Below are positions 19,308 to 30,607 of a stretch of 64,000 nt of DNA, piece by piece. Position 1 is the stretch's first letter. Every line of letters starts with the position of its first letter. This stretch comes from Tritrichomonas musculus (Eukaryota > Parabasalia > Tritrichomonadida > Tritrichomonadidae). The stretch lies in the NCBI GenBank assembly GCA_039105265.1, contig JAPFFF010000005.1, positions 5,627,501 to 5,691,500 of the forward strand, read 5' to 3'. Below the pieces are notes generated by a model. The model saw nothing but the letters and a program-made list of their open reading frames with translations. It was not told the DNA's origin and did not search any database. A program made the position numbers and the translations under genes.

Positions 19308-22300
19308 TCAAACCTTTGATGAATGGTGCACAAGATTCATTTGGAAACCTGTTAATGCATTCTTGTATACTGTTATCTTACTCATTTGGTTATGATTCAT
19401 TTGAAGATTTATGTTGATACCAGGTTTGACAGTTCTTTCTTGAATAACATGAAGGTAATCTGATGATTGAATTGAGTTCTTCTTTAATGATACACCTTTA
19501 AGTTTTAGGGATTTGGTTTCAGATGTACCGTCTTCTTTATTATTCCAAATTGTGTAGCATTTAGGGCAGAGTGCCACTTGATTATCTCCATATTTTTCAA
19601 TGCTTGGACCTAAGATCTTCTTCTCATCTGCTTTAGTTCCAATTTATGGGACCGGCATGAATTTGTAGACATGTTTGTCATAGAATTCTCTGTTAGCAAT
19701 GATTGTATCAAAATATTGTTCACCATGTCTATTCATGTCACCGGCAATTGCAAAGTAAGCTCTATCTGTATCACCCTCTATGAAGTGAATACGTTCTAGA
19801 TCAACACTTTTGAAAAGGAAATCATAAATGAATGTTAGATACCAGAACTTTGCATTATCAAGTGTGAAGAATGATTCTTGAATACATATTTTGCATCTAA
19901 AATTTTTGGGTTGCAATTGGATTAGATTTGAGTCTCTAGATAATGGTAATCCATTCATGTATGTGTCACTGATGATTGATTGGTATGCTTTATCACGATC
20001 AACTATCTTAATCTTATTGTAATGCTCTTTATTGAGACCATCATATAACGTTACATTCTTGATATCTACAACTTTCCAACCATGATCTATGAGAAACCAT
20101 AAATAGTAACATCCAAAGATCTTATATTCACCCATTGTGTCGAGAGTCATTGTAAGCTTAACATCTGATTTGTCAACAGTATGGATGCCATTGTCTTTAC
20201 AATATTCATACATATATGATCCAATTGTGTCAGTATCATTATTAATTTCAAAGTTTCGAAACACTGGAGGGAAGTTAATGAATGTATTAATAAGCTCTTT
20301 GGGACATTCTAGTTTAACAGTTGCATGGAAAATGAATTGAGGATTCTCTTTAAATCTTCGTTTGGAATTGATTATATTCATACATTTTCGTTGGATTTCA
20401 GGTATCAATACACAATTAGAATCATAACAATCAAATGAATTTAACATTGAACCAGGCATGTACATAATACCTCCATGATATTTATTGAAAGGATGTTGAT
20501 TTCCAGAGAATGCTGATGGATATAATGAATTGAAATCAACTCCAATCACATGTGAAACTTTATTTGATGTATCCCTTGAAATGACCTTGTTAGCATTCAA
20601 ATCGTAATGGAATCTATTAATATTGGTTTCACCTCTAATGTTGACTCGATGCATAACATTTGATAGACCACCTGTAATACCTTCTCTTAAGAAGTTCTTA
20701 AGTGATTTAGTCTACAGAACTTCTTAAGCTGGATTCGTAAACGAGTAACCTTATCATCATATTTTGAACGCAATTTGTTGCATATTTCACATGCAAGTTT
20801 ACAATTTGATAGCTCATGTCCAAGATCATTATTAATTCTATCCAAAGTTGGTTTATTAGTCCATGAGAAGTGTTGACCACATAGGTGACATTTACCTTGA
20901 ATAGGATCATTGTACATCTTCATGAAAGCATCAAAGTCATCTTTTGTGACACATTTAGAAAGGTCCCTTAACGGTTTAGCATTTCCCTTTGGGAACTTTG
21001 CTTCGCAAATTAATTTCTTAGCACGTTGCTTAGCATTCCATTTCTCATCTTGCATGACATATCCCCTAACTTTGTATTCCCACCATTTTTGGGTTGGCTT
21101 GAATGTATTTGATTCATTAACGATTCCATAGTTACATTTTGGATCAAAGTCTTTATAATTCATAGCATATTTCTCTTCTGAAGCATTACGTGACAAAGAA
21201 AGATTTGATAAAGTATCTATTCCATATTTAGCATTCATTTCAATGAGACTATCAATAGGTTTAATCATCATCTCAACATCGTTATCGTTATAGTTTAATA
21301 GATAATCCCAACGAGTCTTGAAACGTTTGGAATCTTCAACATAAACATCTTTTGATTGAGATAGCTATAGAAATCTTCGTACGTGAATGGTTCAGACTTG
21401 CTTAGGATTTCATTATAATTCTCACTATTGATTGCTTCATAAGGGAATACACCTTTTACTGAATTCTTTGAGAGTACCACCACTTACATATGCTTGAGCA
21501 TCAATGAAACGTAATCCATACAAACCTTTTTTTAAACCTCCACTTTTGCGAATAATGAATTGCTTCATTGCTGACGTGGTACCAATTAATGAACTGTTAT
21601 CAACACTCAATTCAATATTTTCAAATCTATAGTTAAGATATTCTTTAAAGAGATTTCTATCGAATTTTGCTGAATTAAATCCCAAAAACGGTACATTAAA
21701 TAGATTTCGATCTAACTTCAAAAGCTTCTCTTCTGAATCAATTCCAGTCATATCTCTCAATGCTTTAATCTTATCATTAACGACATCAACAGACTTCTCA
21801 TACATGAACTTAATCCATTTAGGAATGAACTTCTCATCTCTAACATCAAAATGCTTTGTTAACAAACCTTTTGAAGACTTGATGCAACAACTCACTGACA
21901 TTGGAATCAAACGACTACTGACTACAGTTGATTTACGACTTTTATTAGCATTTTTGATTTGTAAATCTGGAACAGGTTGCTCCATGGTTTCAAAATCATA
22001 TGTTATATAATATCTTTGAGGTTGCCATTTAAGATCATGTGCTAAGCAATATTCATAAACTGGATGATTCAAAATATGTGGACAATAAGGTTCACTTACA
22101 TTCTCTGGAATGTTATTCTTATGGAACTTCCCATCACAATGTGCTTCATGAATAGACATTCTTTTTGGATTCTTTCCATGGACAACATAAGATCTACACT
22201 TAGGACATATCCATATATTTGTTAAACTCTCAACATTTGTGATATACATTATGTGAATCACTCTACCTTGACTGAAAAGTAATGCACTAAAGGTATTCTC

Positions 22301-23625
22301 AAATGATTCATCAAACCATTGCTCTTGGATATCATAACACTTAGAATCTTCATCATAATCATAGACGTTAACGTTAATACAATGCTTCTTAGCAGATTCT
22401 TTCATCTCTTCCATTGACATACCTTTGAATGATTTGATTAATGATTGTGCTTCCCTAGTAGGTCAAAACAATGATCTTTGCATAATAGTTTACGAGCTGC
22501 TTTGGTTCGATTTGCAATATTATATTTCTTTGTATCTTTCAACTTCTGGTCTAAGCATATTACTAAGAATCTATACCAACATAATCCATCATCTTCGTTG
22601 TCGACTATCTGCAATCTTGATTTAATAAATTCTTCTGGAAGCTTATCTACTTTACCTGAAACCTTAACTATTCTGTGAACTGTGAATGCTACATTTGAAA
22701 CATAAATGAGTTTAATATTAGATGCTCCATAAGTGGTATGCTTATAGAGATTCGTTTCAATATAGTACTTAACTTTATCCAAATCTGCTATTAATTGAAT
22801 CATGATTGGAATGGTATCAGCAAACTTATGACTAGTTACTGTAACAGGTCTTGGTTCATATTTGAATTCAGGATCTGATTCCGGAGATACATTCTTATCT
22901 GGAATTTCGAAAATACCACCAATCTCAAATATTAACTTAAATGGTTTATATTCATTCTCATACACAACATTCTCAAGGAATCTGAATATATCTTCAAGCT
23001 TATGAATCTTGTTAAGATAATACACTACAATCGGATCTTTATCTTTTTCTATGATCTTCTCAACTATTTCAGAATCATTTGGATACTTACGTCTAGTTTC
23101 TTCCAATACTGCTAATGCTTTCTGCTCATCATGTGGCTGGTTAACCATAAGATTCTCAATATCAATGTTTTCAAATTCATGACCATGTTTTTCAAAATAT
23201 TCTAGCAATTCTTGATTTTCTTTCTCGAACAATATTTGAGAATAAGGTTTCCAATCTGATGGTATTGGATTAAGTTTAGGAAGTGGCTTACGTAAATCAT
23301 CAAACATTCTTTTATAATACTCTTTTACTGTAATTGCTTGACGTTCATGCTTACGATCATTCTCAAACTTATCTTGAACATCCATTCTCATCAATTCATC
23401 TAAAGGATCTTTGACTTTGAATTCATCACGATTAAATTTCTTGAAATACTCATCATCTTCCCTTTTAATCTTTTCATTCTTACGGTCTTTTTCAAATTTA
23501 TCTTTAGCATTCTTTCTCTTAAATTCATCTAATGGATCTTTGACTATAAATCTTTTACGATCAAATTTCTTGAAATACTCATCATCTTCCCTCTTAGCAT
23601 TATATCCCTTAGCAAACCAATACAT
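19308..23625 (-). pseudogene. Protein-primed family B DNA polymerase of the short Polinton (broken)
   Basis: Recognisable parts in order along the minus strand. First, an N-terminal extension with two tandem copies of a charged KREDDEYFKKF unit. Next comes the conserved N-terminal block with DDGLCWYRFLVICLDQKL, and the exonuclease domain with YDFETM (Exo I) and GFNSAKFDRNLF (Exo II). Then follow an HNH-nuclease-like cysteine cluster (CHLCG ... LDRINNDLGH ... CEICN), palm motif A DFNSLYPSAFS, motif C EGDTDRAYF and a C-terminal segment with ALCPKCYTIW. This is the gene layout of Polinton/linear-plasmid pPolB. The region has about three to four breaks and is treated as a fossil; the catalytic motifs themselves are still readable. 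Confidence 0.85.
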
Positions 23626-23649
23626 ATGATTATATGAATCATCTCCATC

Positions 23650-23937
23650 TTAAATCATTTCAGTAAGTTTGTAAATAATTTTATCTGTGAGATTTGAATT
23701 TACAGCATTCTTAACTCTTTCATATTCTGGATTAGATTGCTTGATTTTCATGTCTCTAGCAATCCCAAATCTATCTTTAACTGAATTCACAATATCATCA
23801 ATTTCATTTTCATTCACATTAAGCATTAATGCTAATTGCTTCAAATCACGGAATGTAACTTCTTTTGCATCAAAGGCTACATCATCTGCTAGCTTTATCA
23901 TTCTTAGACCTTCAATTAAAAAATTTTTTGATAACAA
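23650..23937 (-). CDS. Small ORF starting at the right end of the short Polinton
   Basis: 95 residues, MLSKNFLIEGLRMIKLAD at the start, then a helical segment (EVTFRDLKQLALMLNVNENE, DDIVNSVKDRFGIARDMKIK). It resembles a small helical regulatory or capping domain but I cannot name it. It lies upstream of the polymerase on the same strand, so it may share its promoter in the terminal repeat. Confidence 0.4.
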   Translation of the reverse strand: MLSKNFLIEGLRMIKLADDVAFDAKEVTFRDLKQLALMLNVNENEIDDIVNSVKDRFGIARDMKIKQSNPEYERVKNAVNSNLTDKIIYKLTEMI

Positions 23938-24044
23938 GTTTTTTGATAACTTTTCATTTTTGCAATCTTTATCAAAAACAATTCCCGTAGGGAACTTTGC
24001 ATAGCAATTTCACAAAACAAATTGAGAGCATCTGCAAGCATACT

Positions 24045-24263
24045 TCCGAGCATCAAAACGGGCCTAAATTCGGTCATTTTTGACTCAAAACACCTCAATC
24101 TAGTTTCTCTCAAACCCATTTTTGGAGCTACTTTGACTGATGACCCCTGGAGGGTAGTACACAAACCCCCATCTCACCAGGTCTGACCCCATGAAAACCC
24201 AGGATTTGAGCATGGTTGAGTCGAAAACTTATATGACCGGCAGCCACCCCACCTATACTCTCT
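24045..24263 (-). repeat. Right terminal inverted repeat of the short Polinton
   Basis: Inverted partner of 17,652-17,871, about 219 bp, with very few differences. Confidence 0.9.
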
Positions 24264-24610
24264 TTGTGGCAAAATTAGAAAACGTTGCAAAATTGGAAAA
24301 TTCACTTTTTGATAAGAATTATTAATCAAGCACAATCATCAAAAAACAGACTCCCAATCCAAAAAACCTATTTACGCAGATCTTAACAACGTATTAATAG
24401 CCCAGTTGCTCATAAAATTATGGAACATATTATGGTTTGTTTAATTGTTTTAATTTTTTTTAAAAAAATATAAAGTGGCGGGAAATTGTTGCCAACGCTA
24501 ACCTTTTTAAGGATATATATTAATGAAAGTTATAATTAATTATATTTGAATTATATTAAATATTATTAATATGTAATAAAAAGTAAAAATTAAAAAAATA
24601 TAAAGATATA

Positions 24611-25861
24611 TACCCCTTAATTTTACTTGTCGGCGGAGTTTTCAGTTTTTGATAAAGTAATCAATTTTCACTTCACTAAAAACAAATTCACCTTTCATTC
24701 AAATTTTTTTTTGTAAAATAAATGACATGTGATATAAAATTGATGGCCGACCTATTTATTGTTAATCAGAACAACAACATCGATATTTGATTCAATAGAA
24801 AAAAGTATTCCCTAAGAGCACCTACAGCAGTTACTGTTTATAGACCCTTACCTTAAGCAATTTCCATCAAAAGTGCAAAGCTCAATACAAATTCATTTTT
24901 TTTTTTACAAGGAACTCAGCTCTCTTTTACTTTATAACTTCACTATTTTTACTCACCTAAATATCGCTTTACTTTAAATTGCAGGTTTTTAACGATCTTA
25001 TAATTTGGACAAATTACTTTTCCTTTTCTGCCTGAAACTTTTTATGATCTTACTTTTAAAGCATTTACTTACTCCCTGATTTCTTTAAATTATATAAATG
25101 CTCTCATTTTGATTATCATTATCTTTTATCATTATTTCTTTGTTTTCTTTCTTTTTTTTTTTTTTTTGTTCTAAAAAGAGTTTAGTATTATGCAATTTGC
25201 TTAAAAGAATTAATTGTTTTATGTTCTTATTCTTTTAATTAAATTTTTTATACTGTTTAAATTGAGTTCATATTTGGTCTTAAATTTTGTAACCGATCAA
25301 TTCAAAAAAGGGAGTTGTTATTTTCTAGTATAATATAGAATATTTATTACCTTGGATTCGTATGATGTAGTCATGCAAAAAGAATTCTTAAATATTTATT
25401 ATTCATTGAAATATTTTCATACCAATAGTAATAATTATGTGATCATTTTTGTCTTTTCCGAATTAAATATGGCAAATCGCATATTCATATAAATAAAATA
25501 TTAAATTCATAATCTATTTTCACAAAAATCATTTTGATATTGAATAATAATCAATTTAATAATCTTTAAAAATATACTGCTAAAACTAATCCGTAGGAAA
25601 TGTGCCTAAAAAAATTTTGATATCAAATTTATAAAAATCTCTGATTGAAAATGCGAACTGAATGAAAAAAATCAAAAAATTATATGAAAAAAATAAACGT
25701 ACGATGATATGACTATTTTAGATAATTAATTTGAGAGAAATTGAAAGATGGTGAAAAGAATGATCGTCTTTTTGATCGTTTTATGCAGAAAAATATTCGT
25801 TTTTTTATTTGATTTCTTATCAAAAACTGAAAACTCCGCCGACAAGTAAAATTAAGGGGTA
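24611..25861. mobile_element. 1.25-kb TIR element, 45-bp perfect arms
   Basis: The arms at 24,611-24,655 and 25,817-25,861 are perfect over 45 bp, starting TACCCCTTAATTTTACTTGT and including CGGCGGAGTTTTCAG. The flanks are TA-rich (GATATA on the left, TATATC on the right), consistent with a TA target as in Tc1/mariner but not decisive. No open frame of note inside, so non-autonomous. Confidence 0.85.
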
Positions 25862-26048
25862 TATATATCTTATATTCAATGACCAATTGAAATGCTAAGA
25901 AAAAGTTAGCATTAAAATTTTTAAACAATTTAACAAAATTTGTTTAAAAAATGAAACATAAACATTTTTTTATAATTTAAAAGGCATCAAATAATGAAGC
26001 AATGATTTCTTTTTTGTATTACATTGCTTAAATGCTGAAAAAATGCTT

Positions 26049-27572
26049 TTAAGGGTGTAGTATACCCTTTGAATATTTGGTTTATATATTTTATATATAA
26101 ATATGATATTAAGTGATTTTTTCTTCATATATATATACTATAATAATTACAAAATAAATTAAAAACATTAAGATAAAAGAATGTTAATTTTTTTATGAGA
26201 TCTTATAGAATATTTTGAATTTAACCATAGAAAGAATTTTGAGAAAATTTAAGAAATAAAAAATTGACCTTTAAATCCTCATTATTTTACCTTTAGTATT
26301 CACAAAGAAAGAAATCTCCCAAAGTAACAATGAACCAGATTTCATAGGAAAATTCTTTTATTCTTGCATATTTCAAGATGATGCACTTTGCTATATGCAA
26401 ACATTAAGTTTTTGATCCAAATTCGCCAATAAATATTTCTAAAATATCAAAATCCCAGCTTATATAGAACAAAAACATTTATTATTTATTATTTTAAGTT
26501 TGCATACATAAGAATTTTCTTCATTTTCTAGTGGCTTATGATGATTCCATTTTTAATTTATATATGAAATCACAACGCTTTTAATAATTCATGGATTAGT
26601 TTTAACTCCGAAAACCTATTGCACTGCTAGCTGAAAATCAGGAGATAAAATATTTATTGAAATATATAAATATTTTTTTCACTCAGCATTAAAAAAACTA
26701 TATTCAATATTTGCGGAATTGTGTAATGAATTAGCTGGATGCATTTTTCTTAGTCCTAACTTATAAGATTAGGAATTATTATAAATTTTTCTAAATAAAC
26801 GTCTTTTGCTCTCAAATTTTTAAAAGTGAAGTATACTTTTGCTCTCAATTTTTATTTTTTCTAACTTCTTTTCTAGTTCATTTCAGATTTCGAAAAATAG
26901 TTCTTTAAAATTTAAAAAATCAGTTTGGAAACATATATTTTTTGTTTTTTCTAAAATTTATTTCATCTTATAGAAAATTAAAATCAATATTTTCATTTTC
27001 TTCCACAAATGGAAAATCCTAAATATCTCAACATTAGTTTTTTCTTAATAGAGTATACAATACCATATTAGGACGAAATCGTTTTATCTTGAAAATTGAA
27101 TGACTACATACATTTTTAAAAAATCGTCGATTTTCTATATAAAATCGAGGGTTTTCAAAATGTATGTAGTCATTCAATTCTCATGATATAAGATTGATTA
27201 ATGCAGTAATATAAAGATAGCAAGAGTTAAAAAAACTAAGGTTGAGTTTTTTGAAATTTATTATTTATTGCAAGAAATATAATTGAATATTTAAATACTC
27301 TGTACAAATGACCTTTTTTTTCGATGAATATTCAAAGATATAGAGCATCAAACAAGGTTTTTATTTAAATCCTTATAGTGAGGATTTTTATTGGTTTAAA
27401 AGGAAAAAATCGAAAAATTATTGTAAATATATATTCTAATAATTATGTCCGAAAAATTCGAAAAAAAAAGTTAATAACAATCTTTAAAAAAAATTCCACA
27501 GCTTATTTATAAAATAAATAATAAAATGATACCAATTAAATTAAAAAAAAACAAAGTATACTACACCCTTAA
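26049..27572. mobile_element. 1.5-kb TTAA-flanked TIR element
   Basis: The arms TTAA/GGGTGTAGTATAC (26,049-26,065) and GTATACTACACCC/TTAA (27,556-27,572) continue with a shared CAAAG/CTTTG. The TTAA at both ends would be the target duplication of piggyBac or Kolobok-type elements. No transposase. A foldback structure sits inside near 27,098-27,180. Confidence 0.7.
27098..27180. repeat. Foldback inverted repeat
   Basis: Arms of about 21 bp, TTGAATGACTACATACATTTT and its reverse complement, around a short AT-rich loop that itself has the inverted AAATCG/CGATTT pairing. A stable hairpin could form. Confidence 0.85.
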
Positions 27573-28044
27573 GGCCACCGTTGGCAATTTTTTCCTGTTG
27601 TCAGCAACTTTTTAAGGCAACTATAGGGAAAAATAGATTCAAAAAGTGGATTTTCCTATTTTGCAACACTAATAAAATTTGTAAATTTTTAAATACAATA
27701 CGTTATTTACATCATAATTTGAATTTATTTTAATCGTTTTGTATTAAAAAGTGGATTTTCCTATTTTACAACATTTTTTAATTTTACCACAAAACTGTAA
27801 CCTTCAAAAAAAATTTTTTTTTGAAATCAAAAATATCATATAACTGTAATCAATATCAAATAAGGAGGCGATAATTGATATTGATCATTTAGATATAACA
27901 AAGTTTATTTATGATCTAATGTCTTTTTAGTTCATTTAGTAAATGTGCTTACCTATTTGTCACAGTTTTATACAAGATTTAAGGGTGAGAAAAAGTTTAT
28001 GAATAAATATTTAATTTTGAAAAAAATAGGCAAATAAAATATTA

Positions 28045-29022
28045 TAGACCTATCCACAAATCAAAAATCGTTTGTTGAACGTTTACTAAAAATTGGCAGA
28101 CAATAAACTTTTTGTGAATATTTTTATGCTCTCGAATATTTTATTATTTCTAAATATCCCATTCTTTGCAAATATGTGGTATTGTCCGTAATTTTTTAAG
28201 TTTTTTGGTAAACGTTTTGTTCAAAAACAAAACGTTTATGTGCTATATGTTTTAATTTTTTTTTGTTCAAATATCTTAATAAATAGGTAGACTTTTTTTT
28301 GAACAATTTGGTGGACCTTTTACAATACTCAATTTTCCGAAAGCATATATAATTTTTTCAAAATAAAATTCAAATTTGAAAGTTGTAAAAGGTCCACCAA
28401 ATTGTTCAAAAAAAAAAAAAGTCTACCAAAAAATATGTGTTTTTTAAAGAAAAAAATTAATTAATGATTTGGCTTTTTTTAAATAAAGATCAAAATTTAT
28501 AATTGAATGTATATAAAAGAACAGAATAAATATTTTGAAAAAGGATAATAATGAAAAAAATTTGATTTTTACGATTTTAATCAGCTGTATATGCAAAATT
28601 CATATGATTTAAATTGTATTATTTAAAATGATTGATGAAAATATTGGTTAAATAAAATTTTAGTTACTAAATTTGAAATGATCATAATAATTTTTACATA
28701 ATTCATCTATGAAAACATAAATAAAATCGCAGAGCCTTATCATACATTGAATTATAAAGTATATTATTGATATAGTCGATTTTGTTCTTATTAATACTTA
28801 TTTTGGATATTAAGCTATTTGCATCTATTTTTAATTGTTTGCTCATATTATTTGATTTTAATATTCTTTTTTAAAAATATTGTCCTCGAAAATGTTTTAT
28901 AAATGCAAACATTAGCTTTTTTACAAATATTTTAAAATTTGAGAATTTTAAGATTTTCACAAAAAGTTTGTTGAACAACAATAAACGTTCAAAAAACGAT
29001 TTTTGATTTGTGGATAGGTCTA
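28045..29022. mobile_element. 978-bp TIR element, 41-bp arms
   Basis: The arms 28,045-28,085 and 28,982-29,022 match with one mismatch in 41, starting TAGACCTATCCACAAATC. The flanking octamers AAATATTA and ATTTATTA agree at 6 of 8 positions, a possible worn target duplication. The interior holds a foldback repeat (28,286-28,427) and no gene. The terminal TAGACCTWTC is shared with the element at 40,353-41,008. Confidence 0.85.
28286..28427. repeat. Foldback repeat nested in the 978-bp element
   Basis: Arms GGTAGAC, T-run, then GAACAATTTGGTGGACC and TTTTACAA at 28,286-28,324 are mirrored at 28,383-28,427 (the A-run differs in length). The loop is about 58 bp. Possibly a tiny foldback transposon, or the folded centre of the host element. 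Confidence 0.85.
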
Positions 29023-29235
29023 ATTTATTATTTTAAATATATTTAATTTAAAAAGTTTCATTTTCCTTAATGTTTTTTAAAAAGATAATATTTTGTGTTA
29101 TCAGGTAGTTGGAAATGGAAAATTAATGATTTAAATATACAGTAAACACTTTTTTCTATATAGTTAACAATATTTTTCAATAAAACGGCATTCATAAGAC
29201 GAAAAGGATCAAATTTAAAAATTTTAAATTTTATG

Positions 29236-29628
29236 TACAACGTTGCCAACGTTGACGTTAAAATCGTTGAACAAAATGTTATGCTTATTGAAAAGTTGAA
29301 TTTTTTTGAGAGACAACTTTTTCTGAAAAAAACTTTATCGATTCAATTTATATTTGGAATGATTTAATAAAGTATTATTATTTTGAAAAAATTAGTAAAT
29401 ATCATTATCATATCTCTATAAATACCAAATATATATATGTTACAGAAATGGTAATTTAATTTTAAGTCAACGACGATAGAAATAAAAAAGTGCAATTTTT
29501 TTGGACTATCAATTTCAACAAAACGCTTATCGTTGATCGTTGACGTTGAAATAACGAAGTTAACGTTGACAACAAGCCACAAAAAAAGTGACGCCGTTGA
29601 TCAATTTTTTCAACATTGACCATCCCTG
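29236..29628 (-). mobile_element. Possible hAT-type element end with subterminal repeats
   Basis: Read on the minus strand from 29,628, the sequence starts CAGGGATGGTCAATGTTGAA, a typical hAT terminus. It is followed by several copies of a GTTGACGTT/GTTGATCGTTGA motif (29,530-29,575 and again at 29,243-29,270), like hAT subterminal repeats. No matching opposite end is found, so only a truncated end is claimed. Confidence 0.4.
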
Positions 29629-29638
29629 TTTATGTAAA

Positions 29639-30008
29639 TAACCCTTTGAAGAAAAAATACGTTAAGTCCAAAAAGTGGAATTTGAATTAGTTTGTTTGAC
29701 CAAATAGGTTTAAAAGTCTCTAGTCCAAGAAAACCTCCAAAAGTCCAAAAAAAAGTCCATGCATTCAAAATCCAACTTTTTCAAGTAATTATTTGAGTAA
29801 ATATTTACCCAATTTTCTTTTGAAATTTCAGTAAAAAAATTCTGAATAAAAACGTATTTAAACGTGCATCATTCAAAATATTGTATTAGATTTCATAAAT
29901 TAAAAAGTCCAAAAAAACTAAGAAGTATACATTTTTTGATTTTTACAGTGTTAAAAAAGTCCTCTAATAAAGTCCAAAAATTAAATAGTCCAAAGTCCAC
30001 AAGGGTTA
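29639..30008. mobile_element. 370-bp MITE with 9-bp target duplication
   Basis: Ends TAACCCTT and AAGGGTTA are flanked by the 9-bp direct repeat TTATGTAAA (29,630-29,638 and 30,009-30,017). The interior is made of many copies of AGTCCAAAAA. A 9-bp duplication is typical of Mutator-like (MULE) elements; trichomonads carry MULEs. Confidence 0.75.
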
Positions 30009-30439
30009 TTATGTAAAAAAATCAATACTCAATTTTTTTCGTTAAATAATCATTTTTGTTTAATTATTTCATGATAGTTGCAAAATTCAAAGAAATTTAT
30101 CAATATTTTTTTAATTATATTATGTATTTTATATATTAATATGAATATTAAATATTATTATTTTCGTATGGTCTAGTAATCAAAAAAATCGTTCTGTTAC
30201 ATGATTTTAAAAAATACAATGATGTGGATGAAACATATAACACATCAGTATATTTGATATTGGATGAGATGAACCAGTTTTTAATAAATATTGAAAAATT
30301 TTGAAAAAGTATTGAAAAAGTCGGATTTAAATCGAGTTCATCTCCGCGAAAACGAAAATTCAACATATGGTTTATAATTAAATTAAGCTTTTTATAACAT
30401 GTATTTTAACGTAACAGAAAGCTTTTTTTTTCCCTCACC

Positions 30440-30442
<3 letters not shown>

Positions 30443-30473
<31 letters not shown>
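30443..30473 (+). repeat. Run of 31 adenines
   Basis: Uninterrupted A tract directly right of the TTAA end at 30,444. It could be a retrotransposed tail or simple slippage; no retroelement body is seen. Confidence 0.9.
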
Positions 30474-30482
<9 letters not shown>

Positions 30483-30607
30483 TTGAAAAAATGAAGCATG
30501 GAATGGACAAAACATTGTTTCAAATGATAAATACAAATGAATGACATATGTTGATGTACAATATAAAAGGTTTTTAAAAAACAAATATTGAACAAGAAAA
30601 AAAAAAA

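Larger units (their letters stand above)
17652..24263. mobile_element. Short Polinton-type element encoding only pPolB and accessory ORFs
   Basis: A 6.6-kb element bounded by inverted repeats starting AGAGAGTATAGGTGGGGTGG. The outer 220 bp (17,652-17,871 and 24,045-24,263) differ at only a handful of bases; a further similar block sits around 18,030-18,090 and 23,916-23,960. The interior carries a family B, protein-primed-type DNA polymerase on the minus strand, a small basic protein, and short ORFs starting inside each terminal repeat. No integrase, capsid, ATPase or protease part is visible, unlike full Mavericks of 15-20 kb. The polymerase region is broken, by about three to four breaks. 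Near-identical ends suggest a young insertion. No convincing target duplication is seen; the right end abuts the terminus of another element (24,263-27,793). Confidence 0.8.
24263..27793. mobile_element. 3.5-kb TIR element containing two further TIR elements
   Basis: The ends form a 50-bp inverted repeat starting TTTGTGGYAAAATTA and ending CACTTTTTRA, with 7 mismatches in 50. A second partial copy of the right arm lies at about 27,634-27,667. The interior contains two complete smaller TIR elements (24,611-25,861 and 26,049-27,572) and no gene. The left terminus coincides with the right tip of the Polinton, so no left flank remains to test for a target duplication. Confidence 0.65.
27979..30444. 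mobile_element. Candidate 2.5-kb TTAA-flanked element with nested insertions
   Basis: The left end TTAA/GGGTGAGAAAAAG (27,979) is matched by an inverted right end reading TTAA/GGGTGAGGGAAAA (30,444 inward). Nested inside are a 978-bp TIR element (28,045-29,022), a hAT-type end (about 29,616-29,628) and a 370-bp element (29,639-30,008). The arm is short and partly homopolymeric, so confidence is moderate. Confidence 0.5.

Noticed and set aside
17646-24269. Target duplication of the short Polinton
   Set aside because: The flanking six bases on the two sides do not match in any register tried.
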